Origin: Deltaproteobacteria bacterium GWB2_55_19
GTDB taxonomy: Bacteria > Desulfobacterota > GWC2-55-46
Assembly: GCA_001797465.1 (NCBI GenBank)
Contig: MGPQ01000004.1
Span: 1 to 64,000, forward strand
DNA: 64,000 bases
Direction: 5' to 3'
Shown: one piece after another, positions 10,763-18,374 of the stretch
How the letters are laid out: every line of letters begins with the position of its first letter
Numbering within the stretch: position 1 is the stretch's first letter
Notes under the pieces: model-generated
Told to the model about the DNA's origin: nothing
The model's input: only the letters and a program-made list of their open reading frames with translations
The model's database searches: none
Made by a program: the position numbers and the translations under genes

Positions 10763-12937
10763 TTACTCGAACCGGGGGAGCCCGGGAGAGACCCTGCCGA
10801 TGAGCATGTAGTCCGGCCTTGCATCAAGCACGTCGAGGGACTTGAACTCATCGACCCCTTCGTACGCCCTGGGCGTGGTAATTACAAGTATATCCCCTTT
10901 TTTTACGTGCTCTTTTATGTTGCAGACGGTTTCCTTTTCAAGTTTCACCACCTTTCTCCTCGCGTAGAAGGCGAGAGACGGCTTGTTTATGCCGTAGGCC
11001 GCGACCGTCGCTTCCTTATCGAGCGCGCGCGAGTACCTCGCGTAGTCATATAAGGTCTTCTGGAGGTGCGAGTTCAGGGGCGGCATGGCGTAGATGCGTA
11101 AGAATATTATTAGCGCTACGGATGCGCCTGCTATGGCGATGAACGCCCGCATGGGTTTAACGAGCGAGAGGGCCCCTAACGCCGCGACAGCGAGGAAGAG
11201 CATGCCGAGGAAGTAGAAGTGCCAATCAGGTAGCTGAACATCCATCTTAAGCCCCATCGAAGGCACGGCCAGCAGGGCCGTTGAGAAGAGCGCGGAGATG
11301 ATGATAAGCAGGTAGGCGCCTATCTTCATCCCCTTGCCCTCCACGAGGTCCGCAACTTTCAGCCCCGCGAGTATCCCCGCCGCCGGGAAGAGCGGGAATA
11401 TGTAGTTGGGGAGTTTTGTCCTGGCTATCGAAAAAAAGACAAGGACGAAGACGAACCATACCGAGAGGAAGAGGTTGAGTGATTTTTCAGACTTAAGCCT
11501 CTCCTTGAAGCCCCAGTAGATGGAAGTCGGCAACATCGCCACCCACGGGAAAAAGGCCGCCAGAAGGACCCCGAAGTAATAATAGAACGGACCGCCGTGG
11601 CTCGATATCACGTCAGAGTACCTTTTTATGTGGTGCTTAACGATGAAGGCGTTGAAGAAGTCCCAGCCGTTTACCGCGAATTCGACTATGAACCAGGGGC
11701 CGGCGATTAAGAGGAAGACGCCGATGTGAGATGGCCTTACGAACTCCTTCGCTTTCTTCAGTTCCCCGCGCAGCAGGAGGTAAATGATGGCGATGGCGCA
11801 TGGGAAGAGCAGGCCTACGGCGCCCTTCGTCAATACAGCGAGGGCCGAGGCTATCCAGAAAAAGACGCGGAAACGCCCGTCCCCCTCGTTTGCGGCGAGG
11901 TAGAAGGAGAAGAGCGCGGCAGTAATGAAAAACGCGAGCGTCATGTCCGTCACAGCCGAGTGGCTGTATATGAAGAACTCGATATTGAGTACGAGCGCGA
12001 GTGTGGCGAAAGACGCCGCGAGAGCGCCCTTCAGGCGCCGCACGAAGAGGAATGTCATGAAAGAGAGGAATACGCCGAATATCGATGAAGTGAATCTCGC
12101 CGCGAATTCCGTCACGCCGAAGAGCTTGAAGGCAACGGTCATGAACCAGTAGATGAGTATGGGTTTATCAAACCTCGGTTGGTAGTTGTACGTGGGCGTT
12201 ATAAAGTCTATTGTTTCGAGCATCTCTCTGGACGCCTCCGAAAACACCGCCTCGTCGACATCGAACAACAGGAAGCCGCCGGTCTTAAAGAAGGAGATGA
12301 ATATGACGAGGAGCCCTAAGCCCGCGATGAGCCACTTCTCACGCGCCCTTGTCCTTGTCATTACGAGGTATCCGGCCGAGATGCCGAGGAACGCCCCGGC
12401 AAGTACGTCCGTCGGGTAATGGGAGCCGAGCCATACCCGGGAGCCTGATACCAGCATCGCAGTCACATAGAGGGGGACTGCAAGGCGCGGGTAACTCTTC
12501 GAAAGGACATAGGCGACTGCGAAGGCGGCTGTGGCGTGTCCCGAGGGGAACGAGTTGTATTTGCCGGTAAGGTCGAAGAGAGAGGGGGCCTCAAGCAGGC
12601 GCGCGACAGAGTCCGCCCCGCCGTGCGCTATGCGCGGCCGCTCGAAGGCCGCCTTGAGTATGTGGACGGCAACGCCGCCTAAGGCAACGGCAAAGGCGCT
12701 GTCCCTGCCGCTATCCCTGAGCCCGGTTTTTTTGGAAAAATAGCCTGATAAAAAAAGAAGGGCGGCGACGCTCAAGAGGAATGCGCCGTCACCGACGAAG
12801 CTGAAGAATTGAGCCATCGCCTCTATCGACGGTATCCTCGGGACCCTTCCAGTGACGAGCCAGTCGAGCTGGAGGAAAAACACTACAAGGGCGGCTATGG
12901 AGACGATTACGACAAAGGGCTTCTGCGTGCCTTTCAA
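10763..12937 (-). CDS. PAP2 phosphatase fused to ArnT/PMT-like glycosyltransferase
   Basis: The 724-residue membrane protein joins two enzymes. Residues 1-195 are a PAP2 lipid phosphatase with KAAFERPR (95-102), SFPSGHATA (PSGH 131-134) and SRVWLGSHYPTD (SR 166-167, H173, D177), the three phosphatase motifs. Residues about 200-700 are a GT-C transferase with the first-loop motif FDVDEAVFSEASREM (acidic residues 226-229), RFDKPILIYW, many transmembrane helices and a soluble tail, as in ArnT, which uses undecaprenyl-phosphate sugars. The fusion suggests handling of polyprenyl phosphates on the periplasmic side, perhaps lipid A or glycan modification. Its ATG overlaps the aminotransferase stop by four bases. 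The sugar donor is unknown. Confidence 0.85.
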   Translation of the reverse strand: MKGTQKPFVVIVSIAALVVFFLQLDWLVTGRVPRIPSIEAMAQFFSFVGDGAFLLSVAALLFLSGYFSKKTGLRDSGRDSAFAVALGGVAVHILKAAFERPRIAHGGADSVARLLEAPSLFDLTGKYNSFPSGHATAAFAVAYVLSKSYPRLAVPLYVTAMLVSGSRVWLGSHYPTDVLAGAFLGISAGYLVMTRTRAREKWLIAGLGLLVIFISFFKTGGFLLFDVDEAVFSEASREMLETIDFITPTYNYQPRFDKPILIYWFMTVAFKLFGVTEFAARFTSSIFGVFLSFMTFLFVRRLKGALAASFATLALVLNIEFFIYSHSAVTDMTLAFFITAALFSFYLAANEGDGRFRVFFWIASALAVLTKGAVGLLFPCAIAIIYLLLRGELKKAKEFVRPSHIGVFLLIAGPWFIVEFAVNGWDFFNAFIVKHHIKRYSDVISSHGGPFYYYFGVLLAAFFPWVAMLPTSIYWGFKERLKSEKSLNLFLSVWFVFVLVFFSIARTKLPNYIFPLFPAAGILAGLKVADLVEGKGMKIGAYLLIIISALFSTALLAVPSMGLKMDVQLPDWHFYFLGMLFLAVAALGALSLVKPMRAFIAIAGASVALIIFLRIYAMPPLNSHLQKTLYDYARYSRALDKEATVAAYGINKPSLAFYARRKVVKLEKETVCNIKEHVKKGDILVITTPRAYEGVDEFKSLDVLDARPDYMLIGRVSPGLPRFE

Positions 12938-14205
12938 ACAACGGCCTCCTCAAATACGTCGAGGGCCTTTTTCATCTCCCGGACGGTGACTGTAAGCGGG
13001 GGCATGATGCGTATCACGTTCCTGTCCACCCCGCACTCAACGAGGACGAGCCCGGCCTTAAGGCACTTCTTTATGACGCGCGCGGTCTCCTCCTTGTCAG
13101 GCGAGCCGTCTTTTTTTATAAACTCAACTCCTATCATGAGGCCGAGGCCGCGGACGTCGCCTATGGAGCGGCGTCTTTCTTTAAGGGCGCGGAGGCGAGT
13201 GAGCGCGTACGTTCCCATCTCTTGCGCGTTTAGAAGGACTTTGTCCCCTTCTATCTTGTCTATCGTCGCGCACGCGGCGGCGCATGAGACCGGGTTGCCG
13301 CCGAAGGTCGTGCCGTGCGCGCCGGGGGTCCATTTTGACATTATCGACCTCCTCGCCCCTAACGCGCTCAAGGGGAACCCGGAGGCTATGCCCTTGCCGA
13401 GCGTGATTATGTCCGGGTCGAGATCAAAGTAGTCTGAGGCGAACCATCTGCCGGTCCTGCCGAAGCCGGTCTGTACCTCGTCCGCCACGATGAGTATGCC
13501 TTCCCTCCGGCAGATGTCTTTCAGCCTCTTCATGAACTTCATGGGGGGCGCGATGTAGCCGCCTTCTCCGAGGACCGGTTCGATTATGGCGCAGGCGACT
13601 TCGTCGGGTGAAATCTGGTACTTGAATACGCGCTCAAGATACTCTGCGCAGTCGATTGAGCAGGTCTCGACCCTCTGCCCCATCGGGCACCTGTAACAGT
13701 AGGGGTACGGGGAGTGGTAGACTGAGGGGAGGAGCGGGTGATACTTTTTTCTGTATTTTACGGCCGAAGTGGTGAGCGTCAGCGCACCGTATGTCCTGCC
13801 GTGGAAGCCGCCCATGAAGGCGAGGATCCCTTGTCTCCCCGTATAAAATCTCGCGAGTTTTATCGCGCCCTCGACCGCCTCTGCCCCGCTGTTCGAGAAG
13901 AAGAACATGTCTATCCCGCGCGGCGTTATCTTTTTAAGCCTCTTTGCGAGCTCGACCTCGCTCTCGTAATAGAATATGCACCCGGAGTGGACGAGCCTGT
14001 CCATCTGAGCGCGCGCGGCCTTGATGACCTCGGTCGGCGAGTGGCCGAGGTTAGCGGTGGCGAGCCCGGAGGTGAAGTCCATGAATACCCTCCCGTCCTC
14101 GCCTTCGACGTATATGCCCTTCGCCTTCCTTACGGCTATGTCCGAGTGGAAGACGAGGGCGGGGGAGATGTATTTTTTGGCGTCCCTTATTACCCGTTTT
14201 GACAT
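12934..14205 (-). CDS. Class III PLP aminotransferase (4-aminobutyrate/ornithine/lysine type)
   Basis: The 423-residue protein has the fold-type I pattern: FTSGLATANLGH, FFSNSGAEAVEGAIKLAR, FMGGFHGRTYGALT, IIEPVLGEGGY, ADEVQTGFGRTG (D242) and the PLP lysine in LGKGIASGFPLSA (K271). The segment YPYCYRCPMG with TCSIDC gives four cysteines (C170, C173, C182, C186), a feature I associate with the archaeal-like broad-specificity branch. It transfers the omega-amino group of GABA, ornithine or lysine to 2-oxoglutarate; the exact substrate cannot be fixed. Neighbours (proline dehydrogenase, aldehyde dehydrogenase) suggest amino-acid catabolism through a semialdehyde. Confidence 0.85.
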   Translation of the reverse strand: MSKRVIRDAKKYISPALVFHSDIAVRKAKGIYVEGEDGRVFMDFTSGLATANLGHSPTEVIKAARAQMDRLVHSGCIFYYESEVELAKRLKKITPRGIDMFFFSNSGAEAVEGAIKLARFYTGRQGILAFMGGFHGRTYGALTLTTSAVKYRKKYHPLLPSVYHSPYPYCYRCPMGQRVETCSIDCAEYLERVFKYQISPDEVACAIIEPVLGEGGYIAPPMKFMKRLKDICRREGILIVADEVQTGFGRTGRWFASDYFDLDPDIITLGKGIASGFPLSALGARRSIMSKWTPGAHGTTFGGNPVSCAAACATIDKIEGDKVLLNAQEMGTYALTRLRALKERRRSIGDVRGLGLMIGVEFIKKDGSPDKEETARVIKKCLKAGLVLVECGVDRNVIRIMPPLTVTVREMKKALDVFEEAVV

Positions 14206-14221
14206 TCTTGTAAATATCCCG

Positions 14222-14476
14222 TCATTCGCCGTCTATCTGGACCGGGTCGCAGAGGAGCGAATCGTAGATGGCGAGCCTGCCGCACTTCCTGCAGGTGTAT
14301 TCGATCTTGTCAAGCATCGGGGTGCAGACGTGCCTCGGGTCCTCCACCGTTTTTCCGCAGAACTCGCAGGTGAACGGCAGATTTTCCCTGCGCGGGTGGC
14401 ACAGGTGCCCCCTCCCGCTCGCTGTCGCGTTGCAGGTCGGGCATGAGTAGGTCTTTACATACTGGGTATCGTTCAC
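14222..14476 (-). CDS. Small cysteine-rich zinc-ribbon-like protein
   Basis: The 84-residue protein holds three CxxC pairs (CPTC, CEFC, CRKC), each followed by a further Cys about 12-16 residues on, in GHLCHP, RHVCTP and LLCDP. This gives three similar repeats of about 25 residues. Zinc or iron binding is likely; no function is assignable. The start is GTG 14476, supported by AAGGAG six bases upstream. It sits 16 bases upstream of the aminotransferase and follows the ferritin-like gene, so it is probably co-transcribed with both. Confidence 0.7.
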   Translation of the reverse strand: MNDTQYVKTYSCPTCNATASGRGHLCHPRRENLPFTCEFCGKTVEDPRHVCTPMLDKIEYTCRKCGRLAIYDSLLCDPVQIDGE

Positions 14477-14500
14477 AAGCGACTCCTTATGAGAGGGTGT

Positions 14501-14980
14501 TTAGAGCCCGGTCCTGAGTGCGGTAAGCCTTTTCAGGTGGTCTTTTTCCTGGTCGATAAGACTCTCGACCACCGCCTTGTCCTTCTCCCTTATCATCTTC
14601 AGTATCTCGTAGTAGAAGAGGATGGAGTCCTTCTCCATGCCTATGGCGAAGTCGATGGCCTCGGCCTCGCCGGAGACCTCTTTGCCGAGTTTTTTTCCGC
14701 CTTCGAGCGAGGTGAATACCTCGGTATCGGCAAAGGCCCTGAGATAGGATTCCGTCTCCTCGTCAAAGGGCTCGGCGTTCTCCGTCTCTCCAAGGAGTTT
14801 TTTCAGGTCCTGGAATACCCGTATATGGCGGCCTTCATCCTCGGCGAGGGCCTTGAAGAGCGCCTTCACATCCTTGTCTTTGGCTGTCTTTCCCGCGTCG
14901 GTGTAGAACTTCAACCCGTTTTCCTCGATCTTTACGGCCATGTCGAGGACCTCTTTGCCAGTGAAATGAACCGGATCCAT
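14501..14980 (-). CDS. Ferritin-like (rubrerythrin-type) diiron protein
   Basis: The 159-residue all-helical protein has paired iron-ligand motifs: EENGLKFY in helix 1, EDEGRHIRVF in helix 2, EKDSILFYYE in helix 3 and DQEKDHLKRL in helix 4, matching E...ExxH...E...ExxH of the rubrerythrin/ferritin-like superfamily. There is no rubredoxin domain. Such proteins reduce peroxide or hold iron in anaerobes and microaerophiles. The ATG has AAGGAGG nine bases upstream. The neighbouring Cys-rich protein could be an electron or metal partner, but that is speculation. Confidence 0.85.
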   Translation of the reverse strand: MDPVHFTGKEVLDMAVKIEENGLKFYTDAGKTAKDKDVKALFKALAEDEGRHIRVFQDLKKLLGETENAEPFDEETESYLRAFADTEVFTSLEGGKKLGKEVSGEAEAIDFAIGMEKDSILFYYEILKMIREKDKAVVESLIDQEKDHLKRLTALRTGL

Positions 14981-15085
14981 ATTGTCAAATCCTCCTTGAA
15001 CGGAATGTACTAACAGACTTCGGGGGAAAGGATTATATCAGAAAGGTTAGCGGATTTACAGCGGAAGTTTCAGTCCAGCTGGTGT

Positions 15086-16573
15086 TCAGTCCTTGTCGAT
15101 CTGCGCCCGCTGGAGCCGACCGCTAAAGTCCCTGTATACGACCTTCCACTTCGTGAACATGTCGAGGGCGCCGCCCCTTCCGCCGGCCTCTTTCCTCCCG
15201 AGCCCGCTCTTTTTCGTGCCGCCGAACGGGAGCTGTATCTCGGCCCCTATCGTCGGCGCGTTTATGTAGACGAGCCCGGCCTCCAGATCTCTTTCCGCTA
15301 TCGCCGTGTTGTTCACATCCTGCGTGTAAATGGAAGCAGAGAGCCCGTAATCGACGTCATTGGCGATATCTATGGCGTCTTCAAGCCCATCGGCCTTGAG
15401 GAGCGAGACAACCGGGCCGAATATCTCCTCCCTCGCTATGCGCATCTCCGGCTTTGCTTCGAATATCGTCGGCTCGATGAAGAAGCCCTTTGAGAGAGGG
15501 CCCTCAATGAGCCTCTTGCCGCCTGTTGCGAGCCGCGCCCCCTCCTTTTTGCCTGTCTCTATATAGTCGAGGACCTTATTCATCTGGGATTCGTTTATGA
15601 GAGGGCCCATGTGGGTCGCGGGGTCGAGGCCGTCGCCAGACTTGAGTTTTTTCGCGGCATTTGTGAACCTTTGAACGAACTCGTCGTATACTTTTTTGTG
15701 GATTATGACCCTGCTCGCGGCGGTACACCTCTGCCCAGAGGTCCCGAACCCGCCCCAGAGCGCGCCTTCGATAGCGAGGTCGAGCCTGGCGTCATCCATG
15801 ACTATTATCGGGTTCTTGCCGCCCATCTCGCAGGATATTTCCTTATCCAGGCCGCTACATAGCCGGGCGAGCCTTGCGCCTACGGCCGTAGAGCCGGTAA
15901 ACGATACGCCGTCCACTCCTGGGTGGGTCGAGAGGCGCCCGCCTATCCTGTCCCCTGTGCCGTGGACGAGGTTTACTACCCCTTCAGGTATGCCCGCCTC
16001 GACTATCAGCTCGACGAGCCTCCCGGCTGAGAGGGGCGTATAGCTCGAAGGCTTGAATACCACCGTGTTGCCGGATATGAGAGCCGGGAGTATTTTCCAC
16101 GCCGGAATGGCAGTCGGGAAGTTCCATGGCGTGATGAGGGCAAAGACGCCTATCGGGACCCGGATACTCTTGCAGTCCTTGTACGGGAGCTCAGAGTATA
16201 TCGTCTCGCCCGAGAGCCTCCTGCCCTCGCCGGCCATGTAAAAGGCCATGTCTATCGCCTCCTGCACGTCGCCGAGTCCTTCGGTGAGGACCTTACCCAT
16301 CTCGCGGGTTACAAGCCTGCCGAGCTCTTCCTTGTGCTTAACGAGAAGCTCGGCGGCCCTGAAGAGTATTTCTCCCCGCTTCGGGGCCGGCGTGAGCCGC
16401 CATTTTTTGAAGGCCCTTGTCGCGGCCTCCACTGCCTTATCCACATCTATCGTTCCGGAGGAGGGCGCCGTCCCTATGACCTCCCCGTTCGCCGGGTTTA
16501 TGGAATCAAGTTTATCACCTGATTCGGCGTCCTGCCATCTGCCGCCTATGAGGTTTTTGAGGTCAAGGACCAT
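15086..16573 (-). CDS. NAD(P)-dependent aldehyde dehydrogenase
   Basis: The 495-residue protein is a standard-length ALDH. It shows ITPWNFPTAIPAWK (cofactor site), VSFTGSTAVG, the general base in CEMGGKNP (E249), the catalytic cysteine in SGQRCTAASRVI (C283) and EEIFGPVVSLL. The N-terminal NLIGGRWQDAESGD and WRLTPAPKRGEIL resemble the ketoglutarate-semialdehyde and ALDH7-like branch. It is the first gene of the minus-strand run and has GGAGGG five bases before the ATG. Succinate, glutamate or aminoadipate semialdehyde are all reasonable substrates given the aminotransferase and proline dehydrogenase downstream. The precise one cannot be decided. Confidence 0.9.
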   Translation of the reverse strand: MVLDLKNLIGGRWQDAESGDKLDSINPANGEVIGTAPSSGTIDVDKAVEAATRAFKKWRLTPAPKRGEILFRAAELLVKHKEELGRLVTREMGKVLTEGLGDVQEAIDMAFYMAGEGRRLSGETIYSELPYKDCKSIRVPIGVFALITPWNFPTAIPAWKILPALISGNTVVFKPSSYTPLSAGRLVELIVEAGIPEGVVNLVHGTGDRIGGRLSTHPGVDGVSFTGSTAVGARLARLCSGLDKEISCEMGGKNPIIVMDDARLDLAIEGALWGGFGTSGQRCTAASRVIIHKKVYDEFVQRFTNAAKKLKSGDGLDPATHMGPLINESQMNKVLDYIETGKKEGARLATGGKRLIEGPLSKGFFIEPTIFEAKPEMRIAREEIFGPVVSLLKADGLEDAIDIANDVDYGLSASIYTQDVNNTAIAERDLEAGLVYINAPTIGAEIQLPFGGTKKSGLGRKEAGGRGGALDMFTKWKVVYRDFSGRLQRAQIDKD

Positions 16574-16822
16574 GCAACCCTCCGAAAGGCTGTTTTTACA
16601 AGCCTTATGAGTATATCAGAGCGCGCCCCTGCCCGCAAGGCAGGGGCGTTGCTGGCGCGGCGAATGCGTTGATGTAACTATTTGAATATAGGCGCCTTTT
16701 CAGCCACTATGTGGCGTAAACCCTTTGAATAAAGGGGTGTCTGAAAATCCATACTTGAAAAGCTTTTGAAAAACAACCATTTCCCCTTAAAGTTTCATTG
16801 AGAAACTGACGAGATAATAACT

Positions 16823-17161
16823 ATGCAAATGATAGCGCTGGTTTTATTCCTCATCTTCTCCAGTGAGGCATTAGCGGAGGATTGCAAGGAGCACGCCATC
16901 CTCCATGACCTCGACCACTTCAAGAGCGAGTACCGCTGGTCACAGGGGAGGGTCGAGATAAAGGTATGGGAATCCCCGGCGACGATAACGGTCGTAGGCA
17001 AGGTAATGCCTAACGCGCAGGTGCAGATACTGGAGAAGTCGGAGGACTATTACAGGATAAAGGCCCCTGACGAGCAGGGCGGGGCCATAGGCTGGATACA
17101 CAAGGCGCAGATCGATACTATTGTAAAAAAAGACCCGGAGAACCAGACGATATGCTACTGA
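16823..17161 (+). CDS. Secreted SH3-like domain protein
   Basis: The 112-residue protein starts with a short signal peptide (MIALVLFLIFSSEALAE, probable cleavage after ALA). Residues 45-100 read as a bacterial SH3 domain: TVVGKVMPNAQVQILEKSED, YYRIKAPD, GGAIGWIHKAQID. Such domains often bind peptidoglycan or act in envelope proteins. Two cysteines (in EDCKEH and TICY) could pair in the periplasm. It is flanked by ALDH (opposite strand) and a terminator hairpin, so it appears to be a single-gene unit. No specific role can be given. Confidence 0.65.
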   Translation: MQMIALVLFLIFSSEALAEDCKEHAILHDLDHFKSEYRWSQGRVEIKVWESPATITVVGKVMPNAQVQILEKSEDYYRIKAPDEQGGAIGWIHKAQIDTIVKKDPENQTICY

Positions 17162-17265
17162 ACTGCTCGGCGCAGGGCCAAGGTCTCGAACGGGGCCTTT
17201 AGGGCAAATCAATTCTCAGCCGTTAGATACGGGTTTGCCAGTCCGGCCAGAACCCTCAAAATAAA

Positions 17266-17294
17266 AACCCCGCCTTTTTGTGGCGGGGTTTTTT
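17266..17294. terminator. Bidirectional terminator between SH3 protein and tRNA-Gly
   Basis: The stem AACCCCGCC (17266-17274) pairs with GGCGGGGTT (17282-17290). T-runs follow on the plus strand (17289-17294) and A-runs precede it (17263-17267), which become T on the minus strand. It can end the SH3 gene from the left and the tRNA transcript from the right. Confidence 0.8.
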
Positions 17295-17301
17295 ATATTT
17301 C

Positions 17302-17375
17302 TGGAGCGGGCGGAGGGAATCGAACCCTCGTATGAAGCTTGGGAAGCTTCCATTCTACCACTGAATTACGCCCGC
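17302..17375 (-). tRNA. tRNA-Gly (anticodon CCC)
   Basis: On the minus strand the acceptor stem GCGGGCG (17375-17369) pairs with CGCCCGC, followed by discriminator U and an encoded CCA end (17304-17302). The D-arm has AGTGGTAGAAT, the anticodon arm is GAAGC-TTCCCAA-GCTTC giving CCC, and the T-loop is TTCGATT. Length is 74 bases with CCA. It decodes GGG glycine codons. A sigma-70 promoter lies about 50 bases upstream and a hairpin terminator directly downstream, so it is a solitary tRNA gene. Confidence 0.96.
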
Positions 17376-17428
17376 CTAACTATCTGAATAATAAAGAAAA
17401 AACAGCTTTTCCGGAGCGCGGAATTAAA

Positions 17429-17457
17429 ATAATACATCATTGAAACCAAAGAGTCAA
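17429..17457 (-). promoter_or_regulatory. Sigma-70-type promoter of tRNA-Gly
   Basis: Read on the minus strand, TTGACT (17457-17452) is followed after exactly 17 bases by TATTAT (17434-17429). Transcription would begin near 17422, leaving a leader of about 47 bases before the mature 5' end at 17375. Confidence 0.8.
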
Positions 17458-17600
17458 GCCCTAATGAGATAATTACAGAGGCCCATCCCCACGTACCCTC
17501 GTCCTAAAGATAAGCCCCGATTTTCAACACCCGCTGACCTGTTCTTACACCTGCGATATTTTTACCCGTATACCTGCAACCGGCCGTTCTCATAATTTTC

Positions 17601-17629
17601 TTGTCTGAATGTAGGTATGTTGCTATCAT
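17601..17629 (+). promoter_or_regulatory. Sigma-70-type promoter of orphan gene
   Basis: TTGTCT (17601-17606) and TATCAT (17624-17629) are spaced by 17 bases, matching four and five of six consensus positions. The downstream gene starts at 17668 with an AAGGGGAG ribosome binding site. The rest of 17376-17600 holds only the tRNA promoter. Confidence 0.6.
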
Positions 17630-17667
17630 AAAAGATTATTACAGAAAAGTAAGAAGGGGAGTAAAGC

Positions 17668-18090
17668 ATGAAGCTCAAGTTAGTTGTCGGTCAGCCTAGG
17701 AACTTTGACGCAGGGGACAAGACCAACGTCATCATAGGGACAGTGGTAGAGGGGCTCGAAGGGTCCCGCTCCTTTGACTTCGACCCTTTGGTAAGGGCCC
17801 TCAAGGAAGACAAGAGGAATGAACAGATAACCGAGCACTGGTTCGTGGTAAAGAGCGCAAGCCCGGTCCCGTTCGAGGGGGCCACGGCCTTCACGAGCAT
17901 CCTCCTCATGCCAAGGTACAGGACAAAAAAGCCGCCTCTTGAGATCATTAAGGCTGGGGAGACCATCGTCTGCAACGGCATGTGGCGGCAGGACGGCGGG
18001 GAGTGGGACACGGCTTCCATACAGGCGGCACAGGAAGGCACGCTCGACGTCCAGGGCGTAATAGTAACGAATGTGACGTTCATGGAGTAG
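17668..18090 (+). CDS. Conserved-looking protein of unknown function
   Basis: The 140-residue acidic-to-neutral protein (MKLKLVVGQPRNFDAG...) has no signal peptide, membrane segment or motif that I recognise. It looks mixed alpha/beta, with a beta-rich C-terminal half (ETIVCNGMWRQDGGEWDT, TLDVQGVIVTNVTF). The start has a good ribosome binding site and an upstream sigma-70-like promoter, codon use resembles its neighbours, and a weak hairpin follows. It appears to be an expressed single gene. No function is proposed. Confidence 0.6.
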   Translation: MKLKLVVGQPRNFDAGDKTNVIIGTVVEGLEGSRSFDFDPLVRALKEDKRNEQITEHWFVVKSASPVPFEGATAFTSILLMPRYRTKKPPLEIIKAGETIVCNGMWRQDGGEWDTASIQAAQEGTLDVQGVIVTNVTFME

Positions 18091-18093
18091 GCG

Positions 18094-18127
18094 TTGCGCC
18101 GCAAAATGCGGTGCGCAGACTTGTTTT
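18094..18127 (+). terminator. Weak hairpin terminator after orphan gene
   Basis: TTGCGCCGCA pairs with TGCGGTGCGCA (about 18094-18116) with one bulge. A short T-rich stretch (TTGTTTTGTG) follows at 18121-18130. It starts just after the stop at 18090. Confidence 0.4.
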
Positions 18128-18207
18128 GTGTTGCCAGGGCCATTTGAAGGCCGAGGCATTATCACCGTATGTGAAAAAAGTTACAGACCTCCGTTTCCGT
18201 TAAATGC

Positions 18208-18213
18208 TATAAT
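18208..18213 (+). promoter_or_regulatory. Possible -10 element upstream of exopolysaccharide cluster
   Basis: A perfect TATAAT lies 167 bases before the ATP-grasp gene. No -35 hexamer at the proper distance is convincing (TTACAG at 18181 is 21 bases away), so the call is tentative. It is the only promoter-like element I see before the four-gene cluster. Confidence 0.35.
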
Positions 18214-18237
18214 ATTATCGGCGATGGAGGTTTTTTT

Positions 18238-18333
18238 ATGCCCTGCCCCCTCCCAAAATGCCGTAGTTCTCTTGATTTCCAAAGGATGTCTCCAACTTTT
18301 CTGAAAAGCCGATATGTTTTAATCTCAGTTTAA
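18238..18333 (+). CDS. Possible 31-codon leader peptide
   Basis: A short frame starts at ATG 18238, eight bases after GGAGG (18226-18230), and ends with TAA at 18331-18333. It would encode MPCPLPKCRSSLDFQRM... with two cysteines and a basic character. It lies between the TATAAT at 18208 and the ATP-grasp gene. Without conservation data it could be chance; the strong ribosome binding site is the only real support. Confidence 0.22.
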   Translation: MPCPLPKCRSSLDFQRMSPTFLKSRYVLISV

Positions 18334-18374
18334 TCTGCGCCGGTTAGTATATTATGGCGGGGGAGGGCGTTAAA

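Noticed and set aside
16624-16648. Ten-bp perfect hairpin upstream of the aldehyde dehydrogenase
   Set aside because: No T-run on either strand, so not called a terminator. It may be an intergenic palindrome, but there is no second copy in the window.
16788-16817. TAAAGTTT followed by GAGATAA, resembling a sigma-28 promoter before the SH3 protein gene
   Set aside because: With the required 11-base spacing the second half is TGACGAGA, a poor match; the better GATAA match needs 14 bases. Spacing is wrong and the gene is not motility-related by context.
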